From: Streptomyces sp. NBC_01485
GTDB taxonomy: Bacteria; Actinomycetota; Actinomycetes; Streptomycetales; Streptomycetaceae
Direction: 5' to 3'
NCBI RefSeq assembly: GCF_036227125.1
Contig: NZ_CP109435.1
Span: forward strand, 5,828,001 to 5,892,000
Length of the DNA stretch: 64,000 nucleotides
Below the pieces are notes generated by a model. The model made no database searches. It was not told the DNA's origin and saw nothing but the letters and a program-made list of their open reading frames with translations. Of the stretch, positions 44,299-53,290 are shown in pieces (the stretch's first letter is position 1; every line of letters starts with the position of its first letter). The position numbers and the translations under genes are program-made.

Positions 44299-45315
44299 TC
44301 AGGCCACTGTGAGGCCGTCGGTCTGCGCGTCGTGCGGGCCGGCGTGGGTGTCGGCGAGCGCTCCCGTGTGCGCCGTGTCGAGGGCCTGGCGGATGCCGGT
44401 CGCGACGGCCGGGTGCACGGGCAGGGCGAGGTGGCCGATGCCGGTCACCCGGACGTTCTGCGCCAGCAGGTCGGGGTGGTCGACGCAGGCGGTCTCCAGC
44501 GGATCCATCAGGTGGTCGAGGTCGCTCCAGAAGCTGACGAAGTGCGTACGGCAGCCGGGCGCGGGCCTGGACAGCTCCTCGATCACCTCCGAGCCGGGGC
44601 GCATCTGGCGCACGATCGGGTGCGCGTTCGCCAGCGGCGCCACCCGGGTGCCGGAGTGCGGGGTGCCCAGCGTGACCAGCGTCCGGACCCGGACGTCGCC
44701 GCCCAGTCGCTGCACGTAATAGCGTGCGATCAGGCCGCCCAGACTGTGCCCGACCACGTCGACCTGCCGACTGCCGGTGCGCTCGCAGATCTCCTCTATG
44801 TGCCGGCCGAGCAGCTCGGCCGCCGTGCGGATGTCGCAGGTCAGCGGCGAGTAGTTGAGCGACTCCACCCGGTGCCTGCCGTGCTGGGCGAGGCTGCGGC
44901 GCAGCAGGACGAACACGGAACGGTTGTCGATGAACCCGTGCAGCAGGACGACCGGGGGCGGGGCCTGGGTCGGCAACTGGGCGGGGCCCTCGGCGCCGGA
45001 CCCACCGGACCCGCCGGACCCACCGGGCAGCGCGGGGCGGGCCGCGGCGCGGCGCTCCTGGGCGATGCCGGACGGGTAGAGGAGCAGATGGCCCGCGAGG
45101 ATCGCGAGGTCCAGCGCGGTCGCCTTGAGGAGGGTCAGGGAGATACCGGCCAGCCTGCTGGGGAGGCCGGGCAGGTTCGGGAGACCGGGGAGGCTGGAGA
45201 TGTTCGGGATGCTTGGGACGCCTGGAAGGGTCGGGAAGTTCGGCAGGGTCGGCATGTCCGGCAGCAGGCGCCGGTACAGCGGGAGAAAGGGCTGCAGTGC
45301 CCAGGTGACCTTCAT
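44299..45315 (-). CDS. alpha/beta hydrolase, lipase (PGAP1/LipA-like)
   Basis: A 338-residue protein. The N-terminal part holds a Leu-Pro rich run (P-T-L-P-N-F-P-T-L-P-G repeats at about residues 20-55) and a hydrophobic helix. The hydrolase domain has V-L-L-H-G-F-I-D-N (oxyanion hole), V-V-G-H-S-L-G-G-L (nucleophile Ser) and a C-terminal G-I-G-H-L-A-L (His). ATG 45315 follows AGGAGGT, a strong site. The substrate is an ester or lipid not deducible here. It may be membrane-attached and act at the cell surface. Confidence 0.82.
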   Translation of the reverse strand: MKVTWALQPFLPLYRRLLPDMPTLPNFPTLPGVPSIPNISSLPGLPNLPGLPSRLAGISLTLLKATALDLAILAGHLLLYPSGIAQERRAAARPALPGGSGGSGGSGAEGPAQLPTQAPPPVVLLHGFIDNRSVFVLLRRSLAQHGRHRVESLNYSPLTCDIRTAAELLGRHIEEICERTGSRQVDVVGHSLGGLIARYYVQRLGGDVRVRTLVTLGTPHSGTRVAPLANAHPIVRQMRPGSEVIEELSRPAPGCRTHFVSFWSDLDHLMDPLETACVDHPDLLAQNVRVTGIGHLALPVHPAVATGIRQALDTAHTGALADTHAGPHDAQTDGLTVA

Positions 45316-45532
45316 GGCCGACCTCCTGTCGGCACGCTGAGGACTTCTCTGTCCCCCGTGTGCCCTAGTGGAAGTCGCGGTGGAGGAGGTCGGGCGGGCA
45401 CGAGAGGGGTGTGGGGCGGGTGCGGCTGTCGGCTGTGACTGTGTGGTTGGTGCGGGATGGGTACTGCTCACAGTGCTTCACAGTGCTGTCGTGCCTTGCC
45501 TGCCCTACGTGCCCATCGTGCCTGCCGATGCG

Positions 45533-45573
45533 CCGTACCGCCACGCCACGCGGCCAGTGGCGCGGCGGTACGG
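45533..45573. terminator. hairpin 1 upstream of icmB
   Basis: CCGTACCGCCACGCCAC (45533-45549) pairs with GTGGCGCGGCGGTACGG (45557-45573), with one mismatch and a 7-base loop. Confidence 0.6.
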
Positions 45574-45597
45574 CGACCTCGAGCGGCTCCCGGTGTG

Positions 45598-45626
45598 ACT
45601 GTTCCCCCGTGGCGCGGGGGAACAGT
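45598..45626. terminator. hairpin 2 upstream of icmB
   Basis: ACTGTTCCCCCG (45598-45609) pairs perfectly with CGGGGGAACAGT (45615-45626). It stands alone, without a T run. Confidence 0.6.
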
Positions 45627-45811
45627 GCGTTGTGAAGTGTCCCTCCGTGTGATTTCCCCCTTGGCCCGCATCGCGAAACTGCCGGTTGCGGGATGCTGGA
45701 GACAACGTTCGTTCACTTTCCCGGGCGGTGTGGCACGGGGTGTCCGTGCCGTTGAGGATGGGCGAGGGTGGACGTAGTCGCTTCATGGAGGCATGAAGCA
45801 TGGAGGCAGTG

Positions 45812-46231
45812 ATGGGTGTGGCAGCCGGTCCGATCCGCGTGGTGGTGGCCAAGCCGGGACTCGACGGCCACGATCGTGGGGCCAAGGTGATCGCTCGCGC
45901 GCTGCGCGACGCCGGTATGGAGGTCATCTACACCGGGCTCCATCAGACGCCCGAGCAGATCGTGGCCACCGCGATCCAGGAGGACGCCGACGCGATCGGG
46001 CTGTCCATTCTGTCCGGGGCCCACAACACGCTCTTCGCCGCGGTGATCGAGCTGCTGAAGGAGCGGGATGCGGCGGACATCCTGGTGTTCGGCGGGGGGA
46101 TCATTCCGGAGGCGGACATCGCGCCGTTGAAGGAGATCGGGGTCGCGGAGATTTTCACTCCGGGGGCGACGACGGGGTCGATCGTGGAGTGGGTGAGGGC
46201 CAATGTCCGGGAGCCGGTGGATCTGGGGTGA
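45812..46231 (+). CDS. icmB: isobutyryl-CoA mutase small (B12-binding) subunit
   Basis: Binds adenosylcobalamin for interconversion of isobutyryl-CoA and butyryl-CoA with a large subunit encoded elsewhere. The protein has 139 residues. D-G-H-D-R-G (D18, H20, G23) is the base-off B12 motif; S-I-L-S-G-A and V-F-G-G-G-I-I complete it. ATG 45812 has GGAGG at 45802-45806; the upstream ATG 45800 lacks one. No icmA or mutase chaperone is adjacent, so it is an orphan small subunit. Confidence 0.92.
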   Translation: MGVAAGPIRVVVAKPGLDGHDRGAKVIARALRDAGMEVIYTGLHQTPEQIVATAIQEDADAIGLSILSGAHNTLFAAVIELLKERDAADILVFGGGIIPEADIAPLKEIGVAEIFTPGATTGSIVEWVRANVREPVDLG

Positions 46232-46239
46232 CCGCCTCC

Positions 46240-46330
46240 TGGGGGCGCTGCCCCCAGGACCCCGTTCGGCCCTGGAGGGGCCTCGTCCTCAAACTCCCCC
46301 AGAGGGGGACCCCCAGACGGGCTGGTAGAT
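46240..46330. repeat. dispersed 3'-end palindromic repeat, copy A
   Basis: Contains CTGGGGGCGCTGCCCCCAGG (hairpin), GGCCTCGTCCTCA and CTCCCCCAGAGGGGGACCCC, then ACGGGCTGG. Closely similar to copy B near 59865. It lies between two convergent genes and probably acts as a bidirectional terminator. Confidence 0.8.
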
Positions 46331-46370
46331 GCCGGCCGGAGTCTTTTATGGCATCCCCCAAGTCTTCGTG

Positions 46371-47978
46371 TCACCCCAGTTCCTGTGCCATGAGCGCCCT
46401 CAATCGCAGTGTCGTGCCCAGGCGTTGGAATGCCTCCGCCCAGTAGCCGCCGGCGCCGGGTGACGCGTCCTCCGGTTCGTCGGGGATGGACAGGAGGCCG
46501 TCCAGGCGGGCTGCCTCGGAGGGGTCCAGGCAGCGTTCGGCCAGGCCCATGACGCCGCTGAAGCTCCAGGGGTAACTGCCCGCGTCCCGTGCGATGTTGA
46601 GTGCGTCGACCACCGCCCGGCCGAGGGGCGCCGCCCATGGCACCGCACAGACGCCGAGGAGTTGGAACGCCTCCGACAGGCCGTGCGCCGCGATGAAACC
46701 GGCGACCCACGCGGCCCGTTCGTCCCTCGGCAGCGTGCTCAGCAGCTTTGCCCGTTCGGCGAGGGAGACCGCGCCCGGGCCGCCCGCGCTGGGTGCCGAC
46801 GGTATGCCGAGCAGCGCCCGTGACCAGTCGGCGTCCCGTTGTCGCACGGCGGCTCGGCACCAGGCCGCGTGCAGTTCGTCCAGCCAGTCGTCGGCCACGG
46901 GCAGCGCCACGATCTGTTCCGGTGTACGGCCGCCCAGTCGCGCCGGCCAGGTGGCGAGCGGGGACGCCTCCACCAACTGGCCGAGCCACCAGGACCGTTC
47001 GCCCCGGCCGGGCGGTGCCTTGGCCGACACGCCGTCGCGTTCCATGGCCGCGTCGCACTCGTGGGGTGCCTCGACCAGGAGCGTCGGGGTGTTCCGGGTG
47101 TGGTCGACGGCCACGCACGCGCCGGCCCGGACCGCCATCCGAGCGGCCAGTGCCGAGCCGGGCAGCGCCGACAGCAACTCGGCCGCCGTCGCCCGCACGT
47201 TACGGCTGCGGTCCGACAGAGCCTGCTCCAGGAACGGTTCGTCGCGCGCGCCGAGGCCGGTGCGCAGCGAGTCGAGGAACATCAGCCGGTCCTCGGCGCG
47301 TTCCGTCGCCCAGGTGGCCGCCAGCAGTTCACGGGCGGCGTCGGGGGCGCGGGAGCGGAACGACGCGAGGAGGCCGACCCGCTCGGCGAACAGGCCTTCC
47401 TGCCAGAGTTTTTCGGTGCGTCGGGTGTCCTCCGGGCCCGGCAGCGCGGTGCGGCCGCCGGGGGCCGCGCGCAGGGCGAACCGCCAGTCCGGGTTCAGGC
47501 GGGCCAGCCACAGGGCGCGCGGGCCGGCGAACTCCAGCGCGGCGGGCCGCAGGTCCGTACGCCCGCGTGCCGCGTCGAGCAGTGCGGGGAGGGACTCGGC
47601 GGGCGCCGCGAACCCGCGCGCGTTCACCGCCGTCAGCCACTGGGGCAGCAGTTCCATCAGATCCGGCGCCGTGCCTCTGCGGCCGCCGGTGCCGGTGCCG
47701 GGGCGGTCGGCCAGCAGCAGGGCGAGTCGGCGGGCCGAGGCGGTGGGCAGTGCCGGGCGGGGGTCCTCGGCGGCCGGCTCCGGGAGGGGTGCGGCCCGGC
47801 CCGGGCGCAGGCCGGCGCGTCGGCGTACGGTCTCCGCGGCCGCCGCGTCCAGCAGGGCGGCCGGGGCGGTCCGGCCGGGGGGCGTTCCCGGGGGCGTACG
47901 GCGGTCCGTGCCGAGGAGGGCCGCGGTGAGCAGGTCCTCCCAGGTGGGCGGTGGAGGGAGGGGCGGGGTGGCGTTCAT
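46371..47978 (-). CDS. DUF5691 family protein
   Basis: A 535-residue, mostly helical protein. The N-terminus P-T-W-E-D-L-L-T-A-A-L-L-G-T-D-R is the DUF5691 opening. Further landmarks are the Arg/Ala-rich helices and W-L-A-R-L-N-P-D-W-R. Helical repeat-like units (L-S-D-R-S-R-N-V-R-A-T-A-A-E-L-L) recall HEAT repeats. No enzymatic motif is visible. It is downstream of the SWIM-protein gene on the same strand, after a repeat-bearing leader, with AAGGGAG before its ATG. In this neighbourhood it is likely a structural partner of the MoxR/VWA module. Confidence 0.8.
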   Translation of the reverse strand: MNATPPLPPPPTWEDLLTAALLGTDRRTPPGTPPGRTAPAALLDAAAAETVRRRAGLRPGRAAPLPEPAAEDPRPALPTASARRLALLLADRPGTGTGGRRGTAPDLMELLPQWLTAVNARGFAAPAESLPALLDAARGRTDLRPAALEFAGPRALWLARLNPDWRFALRAAPGGRTALPGPEDTRRTEKLWQEGLFAERVGLLASFRSRAPDAARELLAATWATERAEDRLMFLDSLRTGLGARDEPFLEQALSDRSRNVRATAAELLSALPGSALAARMAVRAGACVAVDHTRNTPTLLVEAPHECDAAMERDGVSAKAPPGRGERSWWLGQLVEASPLATWPARLGGRTPEQIVALPVADDWLDELHAAWCRAAVRQRDADWSRALLGIPSAPSAGGPGAVSLAERAKLLSTLPRDERAAWVAGFIAAHGLSEAFQLLGVCAVPWAAPLGRAVVDALNIARDAGSYPWSFSGVMGLAERCLDPSEAARLDGLLSIPDEPEDASPGAGGYWAEAFQRLGTTLRLRALMAQELG

Positions 47979-47996
47979 GAGACTCCCTTCTTTCGC

Positions 47997-48062
47997 CGTT
48001 GCTGTCTTCGTTGCTGTCTTCGTTGCGGTCGTTGTCGTTGCCGTCTCTGTTGCCGTCGTTGC
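47997..48062. repeat. tandem CGTTGCTGTCTT repeats
   Basis: Two perfect 12-base units at 47997-48008 and 48009-48020 followed by degenerate copies to about 48062, in the spacer between the SWIM-protein and DUF5691 genes. Confidence 0.75.
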
Positions 48063-48072
48063 GGGGGTGCGT

Positions 48073-49497
48073 TCAGCACAGGCGTACCGCCTCTCCGGGG
48101 CCCGTCGGCCAGGCCGTCAGCGGGGTGAAGCCGCGGTGGCCGCACTCGCCGAAGACCCTGACGGGGGCGCCGCCCGAGAGAGCGACCAGGCGCCACAGGG
48201 CGGGGCGGGAGAGCGTTGCGGGGGTGAGGGGCAGGGCCGTGTCGCCGTCGGCGTCCGCCAGTTGCCAGGAGTCGCCGTCGGGGGTGGGGATGACGTCGGC
48301 CAGGGTTGTCGGGACCGACTCCTGCCAGGGGTCGTGGCGCAGGGTCTCGCCGTAGCGGGCGGTCGCCTCGGTCGTCGTGATGCCCGGGGGTCGGGCGCCG
48401 GTGGGCGCGGGCGGGGCGAACTGCTTGCCGAGCGACGCCCGTTGCTGTCCGGGCTGTCCGGTGCCCGGGTGTGCGGACAGTTCGGCGTCCAGGGCGAGGC
48501 CGACGGGCAGGGTGAGTTCGGGGGCGCGGCCCGCGGCGCCGTAGGAGAGGAGGAGTGCGGTGCGGCCTGTGGTGGTGCCGTGGAGCCAGATGCGGCGGGT
48601 CGTCAGTTTCGGGTCGGGCGTGTCGTACTGGGCGAGGACCAGCCAGTCGTCCCGGAGCGGTGGACCCTCCGGTGTGGAGGGCAGGCCCACGCGGGTGCGG
48701 ACCGTGGCGGCCAGGGCGTCCGGCAGTCGCTCGCGGTGCAGCCAGCCCTGGTCGAGGAGGTGGAGCAGCGCGCACTCCTCCAGCAGCCGCACCGGCCAGC
48801 CGGGGCCGGACGCCGGGATCGACCCCAACTCCCGTACGCGCGCGGAGAGTCCGGGTGCCTGGGCGTCGACCATGCGGGCCGCCGTCTCCTCCCACAGCCC
48901 GTATCCCGCCTGCTCGGCCGTGGCCAGTCCGGAGCGCAGGAGGTCGGCGAGCCGCTCCTCCAGCTCCGTCGCCCCGGCGGTGATCCGCTCGGCGCGCCGC
49001 TCCGCACGGCGGCGCGCGCCCTCCGGATCGGCGGGGCCGCCGGACGCGGAACCCCCTGAACCCCCCGAACCTGCCGGTCCTGCCTCCCGTATCCCCTGCG
49101 TACGCCCGCGACCGGCGATCCACTGCTCCGCCCAGTCCGGCGCCCGCCCCGCCGGCACCGATGCCTCCCCCTCGGCCGACCAGAGCAGCAACAGCCCGAG
49201 CACGTGCTTGCACGGGAACTTGCGGCTCGGGCAACTGCACATGTACGCCGGGCCGGAGGCCGAGGCGGAGACAGCGGACGCGGACGACGTGTTCGTGACG
49301 TCCACGACCGTGCGGTACGGCGTGCTGCCGCTGCCCGCGCACAGTCCCCACATCACCCCTTCCTCCTCCGACTCCGAACGGCCCGTGCCGGACCACGGGC
49401 CGGCCGCGCCGAGTTGCCTTCCCGCTTCGCGTGACGCGGAGTCAGGCGCCAGTGCCAGCACCTGGGCCGCGGTCCAGCGCACCCCCTGCTCAGTCAT
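48073..49497 (-). CDS. SWIM zinc finger protein
   Basis: A 474-residue protein. Near residues 84-96 it has M-C-S-C-P-S-R-K-F-P-C-K-H, the CxCxnCxH zinc ligand set of SWIM domains. The rest comprises helical segments followed by beta-rich C-terminal parts without recognised enzymes. ATG 49497 starts M-T-E-Q-G-V-R-W. It is divergent from the MoxR-DUF5682-VWA operon with a 165-base gap. The combination parallels E. coli YehQ (SWIM) beside YehL, YehM and YehP, from memory. It probably binds DNA or protein for that ATPase system. Confidence 0.85.
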   Translation of the reverse strand: MTEQGVRWTAAQVLALAPDSASREAGRQLGAAGPWSGTGRSESEEEGVMWGLCAGSGSTPYRTVVDVTNTSSASAVSASASGPAYMCSCPSRKFPCKHVLGLLLLWSAEGEASVPAGRAPDWAEQWIAGRGRTQGIREAGPAGSGGSGGSASGGPADPEGARRRAERRAERITAGATELEERLADLLRSGLATAEQAGYGLWEETAARMVDAQAPGLSARVRELGSIPASGPGWPVRLLEECALLHLLDQGWLHRERLPDALAATVRTRVGLPSTPEGPPLRDDWLVLAQYDTPDPKLTTRRIWLHGTTTGRTALLLSYGAAGRAPELTLPVGLALDAELSAHPGTGQPGQQRASLGKQFAPPAPTGARPPGITTTEATARYGETLRHDPWQESVPTTLADVIPTPDGDSWQLADADGDTALPLTPATLSRPALWRLVALSGGAPVRVFGECGHRGFTPLTAWPTGPGEAVRLC

Positions 49498-49662
49498 GAC
49501 ATCGAAGGTAGTTGCCACCACTGACAATCGGTCCGCCGAGCGCACGGCGAGCGTGGTTGCGAGGACGTTTTCGCAGGTCAGATCGCGTTGTCAGTGGCGT
49601 GGTGCAGGGTGGACACCAGATCCGAACCGGCAGAACCGGCCGAGCTGGAGGGGGCCTCAGCC

Positions 49663-50793
49663 ATGTCTGTGTCCGTAGATCCGACGTCCGTGGAACCGAG
49701 TGGGAACGAGTCGACGGAGGCCTTGCGTCCGCACGCCGAGGACGCCTTCGCCGACGAACTCGCCGCGCTGGCCGCACAGGACGACCGGCCGCGCCCGGCC
49801 CGTTGGAACCTGTCGCCGTGGGCCGTCGCGACGTACCTCCTCGGCGGCGTACTGCCGGACGGCACGGTGATCTCGCCGAAGTACGTGGGCCCGCGCCGCA
49901 TCGTCGAGGTCGCCGTCAGCACCCTCGCGACCGATCGCGCGCTGCTCCTGCTCGGCGTCCCGGGCACGGCCAAGACCTGGGTCTCCGAGCACCTGGCGGC
50001 GGCGGTCAGCGGCGACTCGACGCTGCTGGTGCAGGGCACCGCGGGCACGCCGGAGGAGGCGATCCGCTACGGCTGGAACTACGCGCAGTTGCTCGCGCAG
50101 GGGCCGAGCCGGGAGGCGCTGGTGCCCAGTCCCGTCATGCGGGCCATGGCGGAGGGGGCGACGGTACGGGTGGAGGAGCTGACGCGCATTCCGGCCGACG
50201 TGCAGGACTCGCTCATCACGATCCTGTCGGAGAAGACGCTGCCGATACCGGAGTTGGGGCAGGAGGTGCAGGCGGTCCGCGGCTTCAACCTCATCGCCAC
50301 GGCCAACGACCGCGACCGTGGGATCAACGAGCTGTCCAGCGCCCTGCGTCGGCGTTTCAACACGGTGGTGCTGCCGCTGCCGGAGAGCGTCGAGGCCGAG
50401 GTCAGCATCGTCGCGCGGCGCGTCGACCAGATCGGCCGCTCCCTCGACCTGCCGGCCGCACCCGACGGCATCGACGAGATCCGCCGCGTGGTGACCGTCT
50501 TCCGCGAGCTGCGCGACGGCGTCACCGCCGACGGCCGTACGAAGGTGAAGTCGCCGAGCGGCACGCTGTCCACCGCCGAGGCCATCTCGGTCGTCACCGG
50601 GGGTCTCGCGCTGGCCGCCCACTTCGGGGACGGCGTGCTGCGGTCGGGGGACGTCGCCGCGGGCATCCTCGGCGCGGTCGTCCGCGACCCGGCCGCCGAC
50701 CGGGTCGTCTGGCAGGAGTACCTGGAGGCGGTCGTGCGGGAACGCGCCGACTGGACGGACTTCTACCGCGCGTGCCGGGAGGTGAGCGTGTGA
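49663..50793 (+). CDS. MoxR-family AAA+ ATPase (YehL-like)
   Basis: A 376-residue AAA+ protein. It has an N-terminal extension, Walker A G-V-P-G-T-A-K-T-W (about residue 97; the usual GKT appears as A-K-T), Walker B V-R-V-E-E-L-T-R-I-P, sensor 1 L-I-A-T-A-N-D-R-D-R-G and the arginine-finger region L-R-R-R-F. This is the MoxR pattern (chaperone-like, acting with VWA proteins in metal insertion or complex assembly). ATG 49663 follows GGAGGGGG. It lies upstream of the DUF5682 and VWA genes in one operon. Confidence 0.9.
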   Translation: MSVSVDPTSVEPSGNESTEALRPHAEDAFADELAALAAQDDRPRPARWNLSPWAVATYLLGGVLPDGTVISPKYVGPRRIVEVAVSTLATDRALLLLGVPGTAKTWVSEHLAAAVSGDSTLLVQGTAGTPEEAIRYGWNYAQLLAQGPSREALVPSPVMRAMAEGATVRVEELTRIPADVQDSLITILSEKTLPIPELGQEVQAVRGFNLIATANDRDRGINELSSALRRRFNTVVLPLPESVEAEVSIVARRVDQIGRSLDLPAAPDGIDEIRRVVTVFRELRDGVTADGRTKVKSPSGTLSTAEAISVVTGGLALAAHFGDGVLRSGDVAAGILGAVVRDPAADRVVWQEYLEAVVRERADWTDFYRACREVSV

Positions 50794-50899
50794 ACAGGGA
50801 GAGCCGGGTCTCGGTCTCGGTCTGGGCCTCGGCCTGCGGAACGGGGAGGGTGGCTGTGTACGACGACACGAAGTGGCCCCGCAGGTGCGGCGGGACGGG

Positions 50900-53290
50900 A
50901 TGACGGGCGCGGAGGCGGGGTGGCCGTTGCTGCTCGGGGTGCGTCATCACGGGCCGGGGTCGGCGCGGGCGGTGCGTGCGGCGCTGGAGGCCGCCCGGCC
51001 CCGGACCGTGCTGATCGAGGGGCCGCCCGAGGCCGACGCCCTGATCCCGCTGGCGGCCGACGAGGACATGCGACCGCCGGTCGCGCTGCTCGCCCACGCC
51101 GTCGACGAGCCCGGCCGGTCGGCCTTCTGGCCGTTCGCCGAGTTCTCCCCGGAGTGGGTCGCCCTCCGCTGGGCCCTGGAACACGGGGTCCCGGCCCGCT
51201 TCATCGACCTCCCGGCCACGCACACGCTGGCGTGGGAGGGGGAAGGGGAGGGGGAAGGGGGTGGCGAGGCGCCCGGTGTCGGGGGTGTGCCCGGCGGTGG
51301 TGTGGTGCGGGGGGATCCCGTAGGGGTGTTGGCAGAGGTGGCCGGGTACGACGATGCGGAGCGGTGGTGGGAGGACGTTGTCGAGCATCGGGGTGGTGGG
51401 GCCGACGAGGATCCGTTCGCTCCGTTTGTTGTGCTCGAGGAGGCCATGGGGGCGTTGCGGGAGGCGTACGGGGACGGCGTCGGGGCGGACGGGAGTGGCC
51501 GGGATCTTGTGCGGGAGGCGTACATGCGGGTCCAGGTGAGGGCGGCGCAGCGGGAGTTCGGGGCGGACGGGGTGGCCGTGGTGTGCGGGGCGTGGCACGT
51601 GCCCGCGCTGCGCCGGAAGGCGTCCGTCGCCGCCGACCGGGCGCTGCTCAGGGGGCTGCCCAAGGTGAAGGCCGACCTGACCTGGGTGCCGTGGACGCAC
51701 CGAAGGCTGGCCCGGGCCGGCGGGTACGGCGCGGGCATCGACTCGCCGGGCTGGTACGCGCATCTGTTCGGCGCGCCGGACCGGCCGGTCGAGCGCTGGC
51801 TGACGAAGGTGGCGTTCCTGCTGCGCGCGGAGGACCGGATCGTGTCCCCCGCGCACGTCATCGAGGCGGTCCGGCTGGCCGAGACGCTCGCCGCGCTGCG
51901 CGGCAGGCCGCTGCCCGGTCTCGGCGAGACGACCGACGCCGTGCGCGCGGTGCTGTGCGAGGGCTCGGACGTCCCGCTGGCGCTGGTGCGCGACCGCCTG
52001 GTGGTCGGGGACGTGCTGGGCGAGGTGCCGGCCGGCGCGCCCGCGGTGCCGTTGCAGCGCGACCTCGACCGCCTCCAGCGCCGGCTGCGGCTCAAGCCGG
52101 AGGCGGCGGAGCGGGAGCTCGCGCTCGATCTGCGCAAGGAGAACGACGCCGAGCGCGGCAGACTGCTGCACCGGCTGCGGCTGCTGCACGTCGCGTGGGG
52201 CGAGCCGGCCGTCTCGCACGGCAGCACGGGGACGTTCCGGGAGACGTGGCGGCTGCGCTGGGAGCCCGAGCTGTCCGTGCGGGTCGCCGAGGCCGGGGTA
52301 TGGGGGACGACCGTGCTCGCCGCGGCCACCGCCAAGGCGGAGGCGGACGCCGTCGGCGCGCGCGGCCTCGCCGAGGTGACCGCGCTCGCCGAGCGCTGCC
52401 TCCTGGCCGGGCTGCCGGACGCGCTGCCGACGGTGATGCGGGTCCTGGCCGACCGGGCGGCCCTCGACACGGACGTCGGCCACCTCGCCCAGGCCCTGCC
52501 CGCGCTCGTCCGCTCCCTCCGCTACGGCGACGTACGCGGCACCGACACCCGCGCACTGGCGGAGGTGGCCGCGGGCCTCGCCGAACGGGTCTTCGTCGGC
52601 CTCCCGCCGGCCTGCGCCTCGCTCGACGCGGACGCGGCGGACGAGATGCGGCGCCATGTGGACGCCGTGCACGGGGCGTTGGGGATGCTCGCTGAGCCCG
52701 GTGAATCCACTGAATCCGGTGAGTCCGGTGGTCTGGCCGTCCGCTGGCGGGGTGTGCTGCGGGTGCTGGGCGGGCGGGACAGTGTGGCCGGTGTCGTCCG
52801 GGGGCGTGCCGTGCGGTTGCTTCTGGACGACGGGGAGCTGGATCCGGACGAGGCGGCGCGGCTCATGGGGCTCGCGCTGTCGCCGGGGACGCCGCCGTCG
52901 GACGCCGCCGCCTGGATCGAGGGCTTCGTCGGCGGCGGCTCCGGCGGCGGGCTGCTGCTCGTGCACGACGAACGGCTGCTCGGGCTGGTCGACGGGTGGC
53001 TCACGGCGGTGCCGGCGACGGCGTTCACGGACGTGCTTCCGCTGCTGCGGCGGACGTTCTCGGCGTACGAGCCGGGGGTGCGCAGAACGCTCGGGGAGCT
53101 GGTCCGGCGCGGTCCGGGGGAGCGAAAAGGCAGGCCGGGGGCGGGCTCCGGGACGCCCGGGTTCGCGGCCGGGCTCGACGTGGGGCGCGCGGACGCCGTC
53201 CTGCCGGTGGTGCGGCTGCTGCTGGGACAGGGGATGGGACCGGATGCCGGTGATGCCGGTGACGACGAGCTTGCGGGGGTGGGTGCATGA
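50900..53290 (+). CDS. DUF5682 family protein (YehM-like)
   Basis: A 796-residue protein beginning G-V-R-H-H-G-P-G-S-A-R-A-V and V-L-I-E-G-P-P-E-A-D-A-L, the DUF5682 opening. A G-A-W-H-V-P-A-L motif follows further on. Long helical central and C-terminal parts are present. An acidic Gly-Glu repeat near residue 115-125 comes from GGGGAA-type DNA repeats. ATG 50900 has GGGACGGG directly upstream. Its 3' end overlaps the VWA gene by four bases. It forms an obligate gene cluster with MoxR and VWA in many bacteria, as I recall; no activity is known. Confidence 0.85.
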   Translation: MTGAEAGWPLLLGVRHHGPGSARAVRAALEAARPRTVLIEGPPEADALIPLAADEDMRPPVALLAHAVDEPGRSAFWPFAEFSPEWVALRWALEHGVPARFIDLPATHTLAWEGEGEGEGGGEAPGVGGVPGGGVVRGDPVGVLAEVAGYDDAERWWEDVVEHRGGGADEDPFAPFVVLEEAMGALREAYGDGVGADGSGRDLVREAYMRVQVRAAQREFGADGVAVVCGAWHVPALRRKASVAADRALLRGLPKVKADLTWVPWTHRRLARAGGYGAGIDSPGWYAHLFGAPDRPVERWLTKVAFLLRAEDRIVSPAHVIEAVRLAETLAALRGRPLPGLGETTDAVRAVLCEGSDVPLALVRDRLVVGDVLGEVPAGAPAVPLQRDLDRLQRRLRLKPEAAERELALDLRKENDAERGRLLHRLRLLHVAWGEPAVSHGSTGTFRETWRLRWEPELSVRVAEAGVWGTTVLAAATAKAEADAVGARGLAEVTALAERCLLAGLPDALPTVMRVLADRAALDTDVGHLAQALPALVRSLRYGDVRGTDTRALAEVAAGLAERVFVGLPPACASLDADAADEMRRHVDAVHGALGMLAEPGESTESGESGGLAVRWRGVLRVLGGRDSVAGVVRGRAVRLLLDDGELDPDEAARLMGLALSPGTPPSDAAAWIEGFVGGGSGGGLLLVHDERLLGLVDGWLTAVPATAFTDVLPLLRRTFSAYEPGVRRTLGELVRRGPGERKGRPGAGSGTPGFAAGLDVGRADAVLPVVRLLLGQGMGPDAGDAGDDELAGVGA

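Larger units (their letters stand above)
45316..45811. other. divergent intergenic region with two strong hairpins
   Basis: 496 bases between lipase and icmB. It carries the 17-bp imperfect hairpin at 45533-45573 and the perfect 12-bp hairpin at 45598-45626. The nine-base repeat CACAGTGCT occurs twice near 45470-45485. No B12-box sequence for a cobalamin riboswitch was found. No gene is supported. Confidence 0.5.

Noticed and set aside
45640..45811. Cobalamin riboswitch in front of icmB
   Set aside because: GCCGGTTGCGGGATGCTGGAGACAA segments are reminiscent, but no complete B12 box or ordered helices were found.
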